64,000 bases of DNA from Arachnia rubra (lineage in GTDB: Bacteria > Actinomycetota > Actinomycetes > Propionibacteriales > Propionibacteriaceae). This document shows positions 25,258 to 35,342 of this stretch, in pieces. The position numbers were made by a program, and so were the translations under genes. The stretch covers positions 2,170,001 through 2,234,000 of the forward strand of contig NZ_AP024463.1 of assembly GCF_019973735.1 (NCBI RefSeq). The letters are read 5' to 3'. Below the pieces are notes generated by a model. It was not told the origin of the DNA. It made no database searches and saw only the letters and a list, made by a program, of their open reading frames with translations. Positions within the stretch are counted from its first letter, which is position 1. Each line of letters begins with the position of its first letter.

Positions 25258-27369
25258 TCAGCCCTGGTTCATCACTTCTGCGACCCGGCGGGGCAGGCTG
25301 GCTGTGAATAGCTCCTCCAGCTTGACGGGCTGGCCTTCGGAATCGGCCAGCGGAATCCTCCAGTTGGGGTACTCATCCGTAGTCCCGGGCTGGTTCTGGG
25401 CGCGTTTCTCGCCCGCCGCATCGGCCAGTGACGCAACCAGTACCTTGGATCCGGTCAATCGCAGGTAACGATGTAGCGCCAGCATCACCTCGACCTGGTC
25501 ATCTGCGAGGTTCTCGTCGAGAACCCCGAAAGCGATGAGCCGTTTCACCCACCTGTTCCGTTCCTGCTCTGCGGCGGCAAGCTCATCCTCCACCGGCTCC
25601 AGCAGCAGGCCGAGTTCCTCGCGGAGTTTGACGTGGCCTCCCTCAAGGTATCCAAGGGTCGGAGGCAGGTCGTGCGTGGTGACCGATGCCATGCAGTATT
25701 CACGCCATTCCTCCGGCGGCAGGACCTGCCCGTCGGAGCCGTATTCCCACCACAGTATGGCGGTGCCCAGCAGGCCACGGCGTGCGAGGTATTCCCGCAC
25801 CCAAGGTTCGACAGTGCCGAGGTCCTCCCCCACGACCAGCGCCTGGGCACGGTAGGCCTCCAGAGCCAGGATCCCGACCATCGCCTCGTGGTTATAGCGG
25901 ACGTAGGTGCCTGCGCTGGGGCCGAGTCCCTCCGGCACCCACCACAGCCGGAATAAACCGATGATGTGATCGATCCGGAGACCACCAACGCGGCTCAGGG
26001 CTGCCCGCACCATTGCCCGGAATGGCTCGTATTCCAGTTCTTCCAGCCTTAGTGGGTTCCACGGTGGCTGCCCCCAGTCCTGTCCTCCCTGGTTGTATTG
26101 GTCCGGGGGCGCGCCGACGGTGATCCCTGACGCGTAGACATCGCCCATCAGCCAGGTCTCGGCGCTGGCCTTGCCAACCCCCACGGCCAGGTCAGCCAGC
26201 ACACCGACACCCATGCCCGCCTCTTCGGCGGCTGTCTGGGCGGCCGACAGCTGCTGCTGAGCGGTCCATTGAAGCCACTCGAAAAACTCGATCCTCACCG
26301 TCTGGGCAGCGGCGAACTCCGCTGTGGCCGCCGAGCGTGGATCACGCAGCTTCTCGGGCCAGTTCCTCCAGTCGTTTCCGTGGATCTCGCTGAGGGCACT
26401 CCAGACAGCGAAGTCGCGTAGCGCCCTGCCGCCGCGGCGGCGGAAGCCGTCAAAAGAGAGCTGGCGGGCAGGACGTAACCCGTCCCGGAACAGTTCCCAC
26501 AGCGCATCCCGCTTCACCTTCCAGACCGCGTCCCGATCAATGCTCTTGCCATCGTCTCGCAGTGACTTGCGGAGCCTGCGTATCTTTCGCCGCGACGGCT
26601 GACCGATGGTGGCGTACTCGGGAACCGCCTCAGGCCTGATGTACAACGGGCTGAGGAAACGGCGGCTCGATGGCAGGTACGGCGAGGGCTCAACCGGCGC
26701 GGCAGCCTGGGGTGCGTGCAGAGGATTGACCAGCACAAAACCGGCCTGCTGCTCACTGCCCGCCCAGGTGGCCAGATCCGCCAGGTCGGTGAAGTCCCCC
26801 ATCCCCCAGGAATGCTTCGACGTGACACTGTAGAGCTGAGCGGCGTATCCCCACGTGCGATTGCCACGCATCCCCGATGGAAAACCCACGAATTTCGGAG
26901 TAATTATCAGCGCAGCAGAAGTGGTGCCCTCAGTGGATAGCGCCTCCAAGCGGTGGTAGCCCAGTGGCAGATCTGCCAGTTCGAAACTGGCCTCACCGCG
27001 GAGCTGGCCAGAGACTTCACGGTCTGAGATCCAGTTCTCCACCTGCGCCGCAGAACGTCTTTCACCACTTTCTAGAACGACATCGAGCGACACGTCCGAG
27101 CCAGCAGGAACATGCACGTCGATCCGCGCTACCTGTCCCTCTTCCACAACGGTGCAGGGCGGCAGCACACGCAGCCAGCGCTGCTCATCAAGCCAGGCCA
27201 GCGCCTCACCACAGGATTCCGGAGTATCGGCCCTTATCCCCATCGCCTGGAGGACCGCGGTAACGGTGGCCTCCGATATGAGCGCATGGTTTCCTTTCCA
27301 GTCCCAGAACTCCCGGGCTATTCCCAGGCGTTCCGCGAGCTCATCCAACTCAGCGGTCAGGTGTGACAA
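25258..27369 (-). CDS. malQ: 4-alpha-glucanotransferase (amylomaltase, GH77)
   Basis: A 703-residue GH77 disproportionating enzyme acting on maltodextrins and glycogen-derived glucans. The nucleophile region is GLRIDHIIGLFRLWWVPEG; the acid/base is in VVGEDLGTVEPWVREYL; the third acidic residue is in TTHDLPPTLGYL. The N-terminal 150 residues are the extra beta-rich domain of long MalQ proteins. The TTG start follows AGGAGG by 9 bases. Transcribed alone after the RDD protein gene on the same strand, 28 bases downstream of its stop. Confidence 0.95.
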   Translation of the reverse strand: MSHLTAELDELAERLGIAREFWDWKGNHALISEATVTAVLQAMGIRADTPESCGEALAWLDEQRWLRVLPPCTVVEEGQVARIDVHVPAGSDVSLDVVLESGERRSAAQVENWISDREVSGQLRGEASFELADLPLGYHRLEALSTEGTTSAALIITPKFVGFPSGMRGNRTWGYAAQLYSVTSKHSWGMGDFTDLADLATWAGSEQQAGFVLVNPLHAPQAAAPVEPSPYLPSSRRFLSPLYIRPEAVPEYATIGQPSRRKIRRLRKSLRDDGKSIDRDAVWKVKRDALWELFRDGLRPARQLSFDGFRRRGGRALRDFAVWSALSEIHGNDWRNWPEKLRDPRSAATAEFAAAQTVRIEFFEWLQWTAQQQLSAAQTAAEEAGMGVGVLADLAVGVGKASAETWLMGDVYASGITVGAPPDQYNQGGQDWGQPPWNPLRLEELEYEPFRAMVRAALSRVGGLRIDHIIGLFRLWWVPEGLGPSAGTYVRYNHEAMVGILALEAYRAQALVVGEDLGTVEPWVREYLARRGLLGTAILWWEYGSDGQVLPPEEWREYCMASVTTHDLPPTLGYLEGGHVKLREELGLLLEPVEDELAAAEQERNRWVKRLIAFGVLDENLADDQVEVMLALHRYLRLTGSKVLVASLADAAGEKRAQNQPGTTDEYPNWRIPLADSEGQPVKLEELFTASLPRRVAEVMNQG

Positions 27370-27397
27370 GGTTTCATTCCTCCTGGCTGGACAAAAG

Positions 27398-28063
27398 TCA
27401 TTTCTTGACGACGATGGTCCCTGCCATCATGTCATGTACGGTCTGTTTCTTCTGCGTGAACAACGGCATCAGATAGCTGACCACGGGCAAGAACACCACG
27501 GCTCTGCCGATGAGACCGATGACCTCGACCCCAACGGCCCTGATGATGGAACGCCAGAGCCCGGGGGTCCGCTGGGAGGGGTCGCTGGCACGAGTGACGC
27601 GGATGCGCATGATCATTTTGCCGACGGTACCTCCGCAGACAGCGACGAGCACAGCCCGATAGATGACTCCCAGCACAGTGATGACAAGCATCGCGGGCTG
27701 CATCTCAGCGGTCAGCGCATCCAGGGTCTCGGATGAGTAGTACTGGCTGGCCCTGATCATCTCGTACATCCAGGCTTGCAGCCGTTCGAGGCTCCCCGGC
27801 GCGAATGCCTCAGCGACGATCTGGGAGGGGATGGCCAGCACCAGAGCATCGAGCAGAGTCGCAGCACACCGCGACCACCAGCCGGCATATCTGCTCCTGT
27901 CCTGAGAACGTCCCGGGGCATTGCCGTAGCTGCTCTGAGCCGCTGGCCTGCTGTTGGGGCGAGTGACACTGGACCAGGTGGCGCCATCCCAGTAGCGTTC
28001 ATCGCCAGAACCAGCCGGATCGGGATACCACCCAGCGGACGGCTGTGAGGCGGAGTACTGCAT
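27398..28063 (-). CDS. RDD family membrane protein with DUF2510 N terminus
   Basis: A 221-residue protein. Residues 10-35 (SAGWYPDPAGSGDERYWDGATWSS) are a DUF2510 motif, a short WYPDP/WDG module common on actinobacterial membrane proteins. A polar linker leads to an RDD domain with about four hydrophobic helices (YAGWWSRCAATLLDALVLAI; GGTVGKMIMRIRVTR). Start at ATG 28063; an upstream in-frame start adds nine residues. Role unknown. Confidence 0.85.
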   Translation of the reverse strand: MQYSASQPSAGWYPDPAGSGDERYWDGATWSSVTRPNSRPAAQSSYGNAPGRSQDRSRYAGWWSRCAATLLDALVLAIPSQIVAEAFAPGSLERLQAWMYEMIRASQYYSSETLDALTAEMQPAMLVITVLGVIYRAVLVAVCGGTVGKMIMRIRVTRASDPSQRTPGLWRSIIRAVGVEVIGLIGRAVVFLPVVSYLMPLFTQKKQTVHDMMAGTIVVKK

Positions 28064-28249
28064 GGCCACAAGGATGCCATCCAGGGTCAACGGGCACCAC
28101 CGGGGTCATGCCAGTGTCACTCACCCGCTTCAGTCCCTCAAGGCCTCGGAACACGTGGCACAGCGGCAGCGGGCGGCCCGTCACGCCGCTGGAGGCATCT
28201 GGCCGGGCCCTGGGCATCGTGCGTTCCCGACGGCATAGGATTGAGGATC

Positions 28250-28501
28250 ATGAGCGAGCTTTCCCCCGGTTCCCAGACAGTCCTCGACGAACGCACCGAG
28301 CTCAGGGACTCCGACGACCATGAACGCTTCAGCCACTATGTCCCCAAGAACAAGCTGGTCAAGGCCATGGTGACCGGGACACCCGTGGTCGCCTTGTGCG
28401 GAAAGGTATGGGTGCCCTCACGTAACCCGGAAAAGTACCCAGTGTGCCCAGAGTGCAAGGAGATCTGGCAGTCCATGAAGCCGGGTGATCCGGAAAACTG
28501 A
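28250..28501 (+). CDS. DUF3039 family small zinc-ribbon-like protein
   Basis: An 83-residue protein of the actinobacterial DUF3039 family. It contains DDHERFSHYVPKNKLVKAMVTGTPVVALCGKVWVPSRNPEKYPVCPECKEIW; C53, C71 and C74, with H30, could bind zinc, but this is inferred. Start at ATG 28250, preceded by GAGG. Function unknown but widely conserved as a single small gene. Confidence 0.85.
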   Translation: MSELSPGSQTVLDERTELRDSDDHERFSHYVPKNKLVKAMVTGTPVVALCGKVWVPSRNPEKYPVCPECKEIWQSMKPGDPEN

Positions 28502-28577
28502 CGGGCTGGCGGGCTTGGGGACCTCACCGGTGAGATGTCGTCGAGACGACTCCCGGGGCCAGCCCTTCACACGAAAA

Positions 28578-28606
28578 CTGCGGCCCGGGAATACCCCGGG
28601 CCGCAG
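28578..28606. terminator. Terminator of the DUF3499-manB-aroQ-ahcY operon
   Basis: A 12-bp perfect stem CTGCGGCCCGGG (28578-28589) / CCCGGGCCGCAG (28595-28606), seven bases beyond the ahcY stop, followed on the minus strand by TTTTCG. Confidence 0.8.
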
Positions 28607-28612
28607 GATTGG

Positions 28613-30043
28613 TCAGTAGCGGTAGTGGTCGGACTTGAACGGCCCGTTGACCGGAACCCCAAGATAATCGGCCTGCGCCTGCGTCAGGGTGCTGAGCTCC
28701 ACCCCCAGGGAGGGCAGGTGCAGCCGCGCCACCTCCTCATCCAGGTGCTTCGGCAGCAGATAGACGCCCGGCGGATAGGCGTCCGTCCGGGTGAACAGCT
28801 CCATCTGGGCCAGCACCTGGTTGGTGAAGGAATTGCTCATCACGAAGGAGGGATGGCCTGTGGCGTTGCCGAGGTTCAGCAACCGTCCCTCGCTGAGCAC
28901 GATCACCGCATGGCCGTCCGGGTAAATCCACTTGGCGACCTGCGGCTTGATCTCGACCTTCGTCACGTCATCCCGCGCGGCGAGCCCAGCCATGTCGATC
29001 TCGTTGTCGAAATGGCCGATGTTCCCGACGATGGCCTGATGCTTCATCTGCGACATATGTTCCTCAAGGATGATGTCGCGGCCTCCCGTGGCGGTGACGA
29101 AGATGTCACCGATGCCCACCACCGACTCAAGCCGCGCCACCTGGAACCCATCCATCGCGGCCTGCAGGGCGCAGATCGGATCGACCTCGGTGACGATCAC
29201 ACGAGCCCCCTGGCCCCGCAGCGACTCCGCGCAGCCCTTACCCACGTCGCCGTAGCCGCACACCACCGCCACTTTGCCGCCGATCAGCACGTCAGTAGCC
29301 CGGTTGATGCCGTCGATCAGGGAGTGGCGGCAGCCGTACTTGTTGTCGAACTTGGACTTGGTCACCGAGTCATTCACGTTGATGGCCCCGAACAGCAGGT
29401 TGCCGCCGCGGTGCATCTCATAGAGGCGATGAACCCCGGTGGTCGTCTCCTCAGTGACCCCGAGGATACCCGCGGCCAGGGCCTCGAAATCCAACTCTCC
29501 CAGCGCCTCCCTGAGCGCTGCCTTCAGGGCCAGGGCCTCCTCTGAGTCCGTGGGCTCATCGATGGGCACGGCCCCGGCACGCTGTGCCGCAACCCCCTCA
29601 TGGACAAACAGGGTGGCGTCGCCGCCGTCGTCAAGGATTAGGTTGGGACGCTTCTCCCCTGGCCAGTCAAGAATCTGGCGGGTGCACCACCAGTATTCCT
29701 GCAGCGTCTCCCCCTTCCAGGCGAACACAGGCACGCCCTTCGGATCGTCAGGGGTGCCATCAGGACCAACGACAATCGCCGCCGCCGCATGATCCTGGGT
29801 TGAGAAGATATTGCAGGATGCCCAGCGAACCTCTGCGCCGAGCGCCACGAGGGTCTCAATGAGCACCGCGGTCTGGACAGTCATATGGATTGACCCGGCG
29901 ATACGCGCCCCCGCCAAGGGCTGGGAGGCTGCGTATCGCTCGCGCATGGCCATCAGGCCAGGCATCTCATGCTCAGCGAGGGTGATCTCCTCACGGCCAA
30001 AACCGGCCAGGGACAGGTCTGCTACACGGAAATCGAACGTCAC
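28613..30043 (-). CDS. ahcY: Adenosylhomocysteinase
   Basis: A 476-residue NAD-dependent enzyme hydrolysing S-adenosylhomocysteine to adenosine and homocysteine. Motifs: [33 protein letters not shown] (substrate Cys/Asp/His), [53 protein letters not shown] (NAD-binding GxGxxGxG) and the C-terminal [19 protein letters not shown] 30043 overlaps the aroQ stop (GTGA). It matches the longer actinobacterial form with an internal insert near residue 150. Confidence 0.97.
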   Translation of the reverse strand: MTFDFRVADLSLAGFGREEITLAEHEMPGLMAMRERYAASQPLAGARIAGSIHMTVQTAVLIETLVALGAEVRWASCNIFSTQDHAAAAIVVGPDGTPDDPKGVPVFAWKGETLQEYWWCTRQILDWPGEKRPNLILDDGGDATLFVHEGVAAQRAGAVPIDEPTDSEEALALKAALREALGELDFEALAAGILGVTEETTTGVHRLYEMHRGGNLLFGAINVNDSVTKSKFDNKYGCRHSLIDGINRATDVLIGGKVAVVCGYGDVGKGCAESLRGQGARVIVTEVDPICALQAAMDGFQVARLESVVGIGDIFVTATGGRDIILEEHMSQMKHQAIVGNIGHFDNEIDMAGLAARDDVTKVEIKPQVAKWIYPDGHAVIVLSEGRLLNLGNATGHPSFVMSNSFTNQVLAQMELFTRTDAYPPGVYLLPKHLDEEVARLHLPSLGVELSTLTQAQADYLGVPVNGPFKSDHYRY

Positions 30044-30477
30044 GCCCCGGAGTCTACGCCCGCAGCCAGATGCGTCAACGCCAGGTCGTATCCCCTCAGC
30101 CCGCACCCAACGATGATGCCCGCAGCCTTGGCAGACAGGACGCTGTGATGCCGGAAATCCTCACGGGCATGGACATTCGAGATATGCACCTCCACATAGG
30201 TGACGAGCGCAGCCGCATCCGCCACCGCATAGCTGTAGTGGGTCCACGCCCCTGCGTTGAGCACACAGGACACGCCAGCATCGGCGGCCTCATGGAGCCA
30301 TTCGATGTAGCGGCCCTCATAGTCAGTCTGCCGCACCTCCACCTCAAGCCCGACCCCACGGCCGTACTCCACCAGGTGAGCGGCCAGATCCGCGTGGGTG
30401 GTGTGCCCATAGACCTCAGGCTGACGCCTGCCGAGCCGCCCGAGGTTGGGTCCGTTCAAGACATACGCCGCGCGCAT
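30040..30477 (-). CDS. aroQ: 3-dehydroquinate dehydratase, type II
   Basis: A 145-residue type II dehydroquinase of the shikimate pathway. [18 protein letters not shown] holds the lid-loop arginines and the catalytic tyrosine. [19 protein letters not shown] and [21 protein letters not shown] carry the Asn/His substrate contacts. Start at ATG 30477, 11 bases after the SIS gene stop. An aro gene isolated in a sugar-nucleotide/SAM-cycle operon is unusual, but such enzymes are often scattered in actinobacteria. Confidence 0.94.
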   Translation of the reverse strand: MRAAYVLNGPNLGRLGRRQPEVYGHTTHADLAAHLVEYGRGVGLEVEVRQTDYEGRYIEWLHEAADAGVSCVLNAGAWTHYSYAVADAAALVTYVEVHISNVHAREDFRHHSVLSAKAAGIIVGCGLRGYDLALTHLAAGVDSGA

Positions 30478-30488
30478 CTGATCCCCTC

Positions 30489-31514
30489 TCACGCCTGGGT
30501 CCCACCCAGGCCGATACCCAGATAGGTGGCTGCGTAACGTCCCTGGAGAAGGAGGGTGACGTAACGCTCCACGTCGGAGGCGCCCAGCTCCGCGAGGCCA
30601 GAGGTGATGTGACACACCCGTACCCCGATGTCATTGGCCAGGCGGGTCAGCCGCCGGGCTGTCTCGGTCATCGGCTCCGGTACCTGATCCGCGTCGAGGA
30701 GAAGCAGCGCGGGATAGCTCTCAGCCTGCTGCTCGAACGGATCGGTGAACACGTCGCGCCGCGGCGAGTTGCACAACACCGCTTCAAGTTCCTCTGCGTC
30801 GGCGGCCAGTGCCAGGCGCCCACTGGCTCTGCGCAGAGTCTCAGCGATTCGCCTGGATGCACGTCCAGCGAGTGTCGTGCCACCCCACACCAGCGGGAAG
30901 GAGTCGGCCAGCCCGACGGCGAGGTCCTTACCTGGGTTGTCTCCCAGGGGACGGCCAGGTGAGCAGCGGGCTGCAACGCTGTCAGCGGCGGCCGCGGCAA
31001 GCTCCACATCCACCGCAGGCCCCAGTTCCAGCTGCCCTAGCAGTGCCAGCACCGCGATGGCAGCCGCCATGGGATCGTCGTGTGGCGTCGGCAGGTGAGT
31101 AGTCAAGGGCCCTGCCCCCGCCGCCGCCAGCGCGGATTCAGCCGGGGCAGCGGCGATGATCGTGGCCCCCCTGCGGACGGCCTCCGCCAGGCAGCGGACC
31201 TCCCAGGCCGGTGCGTCATGGGAGCCCAGCGCAACCACTAGGTCGAGTGGCCCCAGCCAGGCCGGAAGGGCAGGGCCGGGCCACGCGGTGAAGGGCACGG
31301 GACAGGTGGGCTCCAGAACGGCCCGGACCAGGCGCGCCTCCGCGCCCAGCACCAGCACCCCGCGTGGCCGGTCAGCCCGGGCCAGCCGTCCGACAGGCTC
31401 GCTCAGCGCAGCCCACCGGATACGAGCGCCCGCGGAAGCGAGCCACCACAGAGAGTCGTTGTCCACCAGATCATCCGCCTCAAGACGGGCATCGTCGAAC
31501 CACCGCTGGGACAT
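30489..31514 (-). CDS. SIS-domain protein, phosphoglucose/phosphomannose isomerase-like (TobH-like)
   Basis: A 341-residue protein in the position of M. tuberculosis Rv3256c, directly after manB and Trm112. It resembles the bifunctional phosphoglucose/phosphomannose isomerase family: an N-terminal SIS-like Rossmann core ([52 protein letters not shown]) and a second domain ([23 protein letters not shown]). Catalytic residues could not be verified. It may feed mannose-phosphate synthesis, but activity is inferred. Start at ATG 31514. Confidence 0.75.
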   Translation of the reverse strand: MSQRWFDDARLEADDLVDNDSLWWLASAGARIRWAALSEPVGRLARADRPRGVLVLGAEARLVRAVLEPTCPVPFTAWPGPALPAWLGPLDLVVALGSHDAPAWEVRCLAEAVRRGATIIAAAPAESALAAAGAGPLTTHLPTPHDDPMAAAIAVLALLGQLELGPAVDVELAAAAADSVAARCSPGRPLGDNPGKDLAVGLADSFPLVWGGTTLAGRASRRIAETLRRASGRLALAADAEELEAVLCNSPRRDVFTDPFEQQAESYPALLLLDADQVPEPMTETARRLTRLANDIGVRVCHITSGLAELGASDVERYVTLLLQGRYAATYLGIGLGGTQA

Positions 31515-31522
31515 GGGAGACC

Positions 31523-31714
31523 TCACAGGGTGCCGCGGGCCTGATCGACCAGGAGAACGGGGATGCCGTCCTCCACGGGATAGGTTAGTCCACAAGTGGC
31601 AGAGGTACACACCAGCTCGGAGCGGTCATAGTCAACGGCGAACTTGGCGTGGCAGGCCGGGCAGGCGGCGATGGCCAGGAACTCCGCGGAAAGATCCATG
31701 GCGGCTTCACTCAT
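31523..31714 (-). CDS. Trm112 family protein
   Basis: A 63-residue zinc-ribbon protein. The first pair is CPAC; the second half is LVCTSATCGLTYPVEDGIPVLL, giving C-x2-C ... C-x5-C, the Trm112 pattern. Eukaryotic Trm112 activates methyltransferases; bacterial copies are small and uncharacterised. ATG 31714 overlaps the manB stop by 8 bases; the SIS gene starts 8 bases after its stop. Confidence 0.85.
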   Translation of the reverse strand: MSEAAMDLSAEFLAIAACPACHAKFAVDYDRSELVCTSATCGLTYPVEDGIPVLLVDQARGTL

Positions 31715-33116
31715 CGGCTTCTCCTTCATCGGCACGGACGATGGCGAGCACCTCGTCACGCAACTGGGTCATGGTGTGGGTGTCGCGTGCCTCAACGTTC
31801 AGCCGAAGCAGAGGCTCTGTGTTGGATGGGCGCAGGTTGACCCACCATCCAGCTTCGGGATCACGGATTGTCAGGCCATCCCAGTATTCGATTTCCCCCC
31901 GTCCTTCGAAGGCTGCGGCGATCAGCTCCATGCTCGCCTGATGGTCGGTCACGGTTGAGTTGATCTCGCCCGACCGCTGGTAGCCGTCGAAACGGGCGGC
32001 GAGGCCTGACAGCGTGCCGGCGGAGACACGCAGCTGCTCCAGGACATGAAGGGCTGCGAGCACCCCGGTGTCTGCTCCCCAGAATTCACGGAAATAGTAA
32101 TGCGCGGAGTGCTCGCCGCCGAAAATAGCATTTTCACCTGCCATGAGCGACTTCACAAAGGTGTGCCCGACTCGCGAGACCTGCACCCGGCCGAGTCCTG
32201 CGACCGCGTCGGCGACCGCCTGCGAGGTGATTGCGTTGACGACGACGACTCCCCCGGGTTCCTTGGTGAGTTCAGCCACCGCGATCATCGCGGTGATCAC
32301 GGAGGGATCCACCACCTTGCCCCGCTCGTCAATCAGGAAGCATCGATCCGCATCACCGTCGAAGACCAGCCCGAGATCGGCTTCGTGCTGGCGCACCGCA
32401 GCCTGGGCATCCGCCAGATTCTCCAGCTCCAGGGGGTTTGCCGGATGATTCGGGAAGCTGCCGTCTGGTTCCATGTACAGCCCGATCAGTTCGACGTCCC
32501 GTCCGGCCAGGACAGCTGGGGCTATGAGACCAGCCATTCCGTTCCCCGCGTCGACAACCACTGTGAGCCGTCGTCCACCCGTCACCGGCACCAACTGGTT
32601 CAAATGGACGACGAACTCGGCGGTAAGGTCACGTTCCTCGTAGCCGCCCTGCACCTCGTCCCCGATGACCACTGAGCCGGCACGTTCCCGCAGCTCGGTG
32701 GTAAAACCGGGACGGACGGGAAAGGCATTGGCCATGCAGAATTTCATGCCGTTGTACATCGCCGGGTTGTGGCTGGCTGTGAACTGCACCCCGGGCAGCC
32801 CCAGGTGCCCAGAGGCAAACCAGAGCTGGTCGGTGGACGTCAGGCCAAGATTGACAACCGACGCTCCTGCCCTGCGGGCACCATCAGCAAAAGCCATGGA
32901 CAGCTCTTTCCCGAGCTGCCGCATGTCGCGGCCCATCACGAACGTTTTCCCAGAAAGGCCAAGTAGTTCCACAAAAGCGGCACCCAGCTGACGCGCCCCG
33001 TCCAGATCCAGCTCTGGATCCTCACCCGTCACGATGCCGCGAATGTCGTTGGCCTTGAAGATCTGCTGCTTAAGCACGCCTTTGAGCTTAGCGTTCGCGC
33101 CCTGGTAGCGGCTCAT
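31707..33116 (-). CDS. manB: Phosphomannomutase/phosphoglucomutase
   Basis: A 469-residue alpha-D-phosphohexomutase interconverting mannose-6- and mannose-1-phosphate. The phosphoserine loop is FTASHNPAMYNGMKF, the Mg-binding loop DGDADRCF, the sugar-binding loop GGEHSAHYYF and the phosphate-binding loop RPSNTEPLLRLNVEA. It supplies substrate for manC in this window. Overlaps DUF3499 by 4 bases and Trm112 by 8. Confidence 0.96.
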   Translation of the reverse strand: MSRYQGANAKLKGVLKQQIFKANDIRGIVTGEDPELDLDGARQLGAAFVELLGLSGKTFVMGRDMRQLGKELSMAFADGARRAGASVVNLGLTSTDQLWFASGHLGLPGVQFTASHNPAMYNGMKFCMANAFPVRPGFTTELRERAGSVVIGDEVQGGYEERDLTAEFVVHLNQLVPVTGGRRLTVVVDAGNGMAGLIAPAVLAGRDVELIGLYMEPDGSFPNHPANPLELENLADAQAAVRQHEADLGLVFDGDADRCFLIDERGKVVDPSVITAMIAVAELTKEPGGVVVVNAITSQAVADAVAGLGRVQVSRVGHTFVKSLMAGENAIFGGEHSAHYYFREFWGADTGVLAALHVLEQLRVSAGTLSGLAARFDGYQRSGEINSTVTDHQASMELIAAAFEGRGEIEYWDGLTIRDPEAGWWVNLRPSNTEPLLRLNVEARDTHTMTQLRDEVLAIVRADEGEADE

Positions 33117-33493
33117 TCCACGGTCGGAAGCAGGCGAAGATGTCCGCCTTTTCTTTTACCCGGCTTCTTGGGCTTCGGGGCGGGGGCGCGGTCCACAGGA
33201 GTGGTCGGCTCATCCTGCTCATCCCGTAACCCAATCTCGCGGACGGCATTCGCCAGCGCCACCAGATCGTCATCAGCCTCTGGTTCATTGCGTCTGCGGT
33301 CCAGCGGCAGCCGGATCACCTCCCATCCCATGGGGACAGAGGTCCGGGAGGCATGATCCGCGCACAGATCGAAGGCTCCGGGTACCATGACATCTGCCAG
33401 TGGCCCCAGGACTGCGGTCGAATCCGCATAGACATAGGTGAGCGTGGCCACAGCAGGCAGGCCGCAGGCGGTCCGGGAACAACGACGCACCAT
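33113..33493 (-). CDS. DUF3499 family protein
   Basis: A 126-residue actinobacterial DUF3499 protein (Rv3258c-like). The N terminus RRCSRTACGLPAVATLTYVYAD and FDLCADHASRTSVPMGWEVIRLP supply three cysteines and a histidine resembling a treble-clef zinc finger. The C-terminal third is charged and Lys/Pro-rich (PKPKKPGKRKGGH), probably disordered. First gene of the manB operon, divergent from the metallopeptidase-like gene. Function unknown. Confidence 0.85.
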   Translation of the reverse strand: MVRRCSRTACGLPAVATLTYVYADSTAVLGPLADVMVPGAFDLCADHASRTSVPMGWEVIRLPLDRRRNEPEADDDLVALANAVREIGLRDEQDEPTTPVDRAPAPKPKKPGKRKGGHLRLLPTVE

Positions 33494-33528
33494 CGCAGCC
33501 TACCGCTTCCCAAGACTAGAGTTGTCGC

Positions 33529-33966
33529 ATGCCACGCAGCCGCGACCGCCACGACCGAGGAATGCATGGGACCATCGCCCTGCCTGATTCCAACAACCGC
33601 AAAGCTGTTCCGCTGCATGCCCCAAACCGGGTCGAGTACTTCAACCAATGCGTGAAAGAAGCACTGGCCGCGATCGCTGAGATCGACCCACGGGCCCTTG
33701 ACGGCACGGTTGTGGGAGTTGAAGACGTCCCTCTTCTCAAGACCGCCTGGTCAGGAGACCGGGTTCCCATGTCAGCTGCGCTGGAGCCGTCCAAGGGACG
33801 GCCAGCCCAGATCGTGATCTATGAACGCCCACTGGAACACCGCGCCAGCAACCGCTCGGCACTGCGTGCCCTGGTGCACCGCACGATCGTGGAGCAGCTC
33901 AGCGCGCTCACGGAACGTCCAGTCCGCGAATTGCTGGGCTACGAGCCGACAGACTGGGAGGACTGA
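33529..33966 (+). CDS. Metallopeptidase-family protein without HExxH (Rv3259-like)
   Basis: A 145-residue protein in the place of M. tuberculosis Rv3259, between DUF3499 and whiB2. The RHDRGMHGTIALP N terminus and the helical core RVEYFNQCVKEALAAIAEIDPRAL match the 'metallopeptidase family' (MMP1-like). Where related proteins carry HExxH, this one has ALVHRTIVEQLSAL, so the second catalytic residues are absent and peptidase activity is doubtful. ATG start at 33529, 35 bases from the divergent DUF3499 start. Confidence 0.75.
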   Translation: MPRSRDRHDRGMHGTIALPDSNNRKAVPLHAPNRVEYFNQCVKEALAAIAEIDPRALDGTVVGVEDVPLLKTAWSGDRVPMSAALEPSKGRPAQIVIYERPLEHRASNRSALRALVHRTIVEQLSALTERPVRELLGYEPTDWED

Positions 33967-34076
33967 CAGGTCTCGCCGGGATGTAACTATCGGCTCGCTA
34001 CGCATGGCGGGCTCTGAGAGGTTCCGCCCGCCCATGGGCTGGTACTGCAAACCAGTAGATCCCCACGCACAATCCC

Positions 34077-35342
34077 TCAGTGCAGTTCTGGGTCGAGCTC
34101 GGCCTCCAGCGGAGGAACCCCTCCCGAGCCCATCTGCTCCAGTGGCGCTGCCCAGGATCCGTTGTCCCCCGAGGACACGACAGCGCCGAACAACGGCTGC
34201 GCCGACTCGACCACAACTCGCTGACCCAGATCGGCCCCAGCGGGAAGACTGTGGACAGCGGTCTGCCCTGCCCCAACTGACACCGTCGAGGTTTCCTCTG
34301 CGCCCCCGGCACCGGTAGCGGTAACAGTGGCCTGAACCTCCGCCTGCCCCGGATTCGTCAGCTGCAGTACCCCACCGGGAGCGGTGAACGTGACCAGAGA
34401 GGTCGCCATGGTGACCGGTGCCACCTGAGCAGCATCTCCCAGAGTGAAGGACAGGCCAGCCATCACCGGCTCATCCGAGCTGACCTGAATCGCAGATGCC
34501 TCGCCCAGCAGGGCATTTTCCAGCGGGACTGAGACGCTCGAATGGGCCGGGATGCTGATGTTCCCACCTCCCTGCGGCTGGTAGGCGGGCGTGGTTCCGA
34601 AAGCGGTCAGGTTCGCAGTCGCGCGGGTCTCACCGGGATTTGCCAGCACCACCACGGTGCTGGTGGCACCTGCCGGGACTCCCGGAATCAGGTGGGAGGT
34701 GCCGAGCTGGGAAGGCGCGGATGCTGTGGCACTGGTCTGGGTCTGGGTGACAGCCATCACTGCGGCACGACCTCGGCTGGCTTTGAAGGCCACCCCGACC
34801 GGTGTTGCCTCGGAGGTCAGGATCGACAGGGCGATGGTGCGTTCCTGGTGGGCAGCCAGTGCGATACCCCGGGCCCCCAGTGACTGGATCTCACCATCCG
34901 CCCCGTAGAGGGTCAGATCGACCGCAGCTTCCGAGGCATCCGGGTTCACGAGCCGAAGCTGGGTGTCCGCTGTCGCGGGAAGCGCGATGACGCCCTGCGA
35001 CACGGGTTTGACGCACTGCGTCAGGGTGCGCACAGAACCGGTCCCTGCCAGGGCACCACCCACCGGCGTGGTGGTGCCCTCGGCGACGACCGAGCTCTCC
35101 TGTTCCCGCAGCACGGCACGATCCGTTTCGCTGGCCGGCCCTCCCAGAGGAGTGACGGTGGTGGTGTTGTCTACCATCACGGTTGCACCGGAGGCAGCAG
35201 GAACGCACACCACCTTCGACGACCGCGCCGCCTCGACAGTGCTGACTCGCGGCAAGTCAGCCGGGGTCAGGGTGGTGATCCCTATGACGATGCCGGTCAG
35301 GGCCGCAAACCCGATGAGGGTTTCAAGAACGCGCCGCATCAT
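34077..35342 (-). CDS. DUF5719 family exported protein
   Basis: A 421-residue protein with an N-terminal signal-anchor helix (LIGFAALTGIVIGITTL, about residues 8-25). The body is beta-rich with repeated Ig-like segments ending in hydrophobic/threonine patterns (LRLVNPDASEAAVDLTLYGADG; STVVVLANPGETRATANLTAFG; LQLTNPGQAEVQATVTATG), consistent with three or more beta-sandwich modules outside the membrane. It overlaps the large glycosyltransferase by 4 bases, so the two probably act together in envelope glycan assembly. Confidence 0.8.
   Translation of the reverse strand: MMRRVLETLIGFAALTGIVIGITTLTPADLPRVSTVEAARSSKVVCVPAASGATVMVDNTTTVTPLGGPASETDRAVLREQESSVVAEGTTTPVGGALAGTGSVRTLTQCVKPVSQGVIALPATADTQLRLVNPDASEAAVDLTLYGADGEIQSLGARGIALAAHQERTIALSILTSEATPVGVAFKASRGRAAVMAVTQTQTSATASAPSQLGTSHLIPGVPAGATSTVVVLANPGETRATANLTAFGTTPAYQPQGGGNISIPAHSSVSVPLENALLGEASAIQVSSDEPVMAGLSFTLGDAAQVAPVTMATSLVTFTAPGGVLQLTNPGQAEVQATVTATGAGGAEETSTVSVGAGQTAVHSLPAGADLGQRVVVESAQPLFGAVVSSGDNGSWAAPLEQMGSGGVPPLEAELDPELH

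Noticed and set aside
28535..29545. Long open frame on the plus strand opposite ahcY
   Set aside because: Out-of-frame antisense reading of a conserved enzyme in a high-GC genome; product rich in His/Arg/Pro with no family resemblance.
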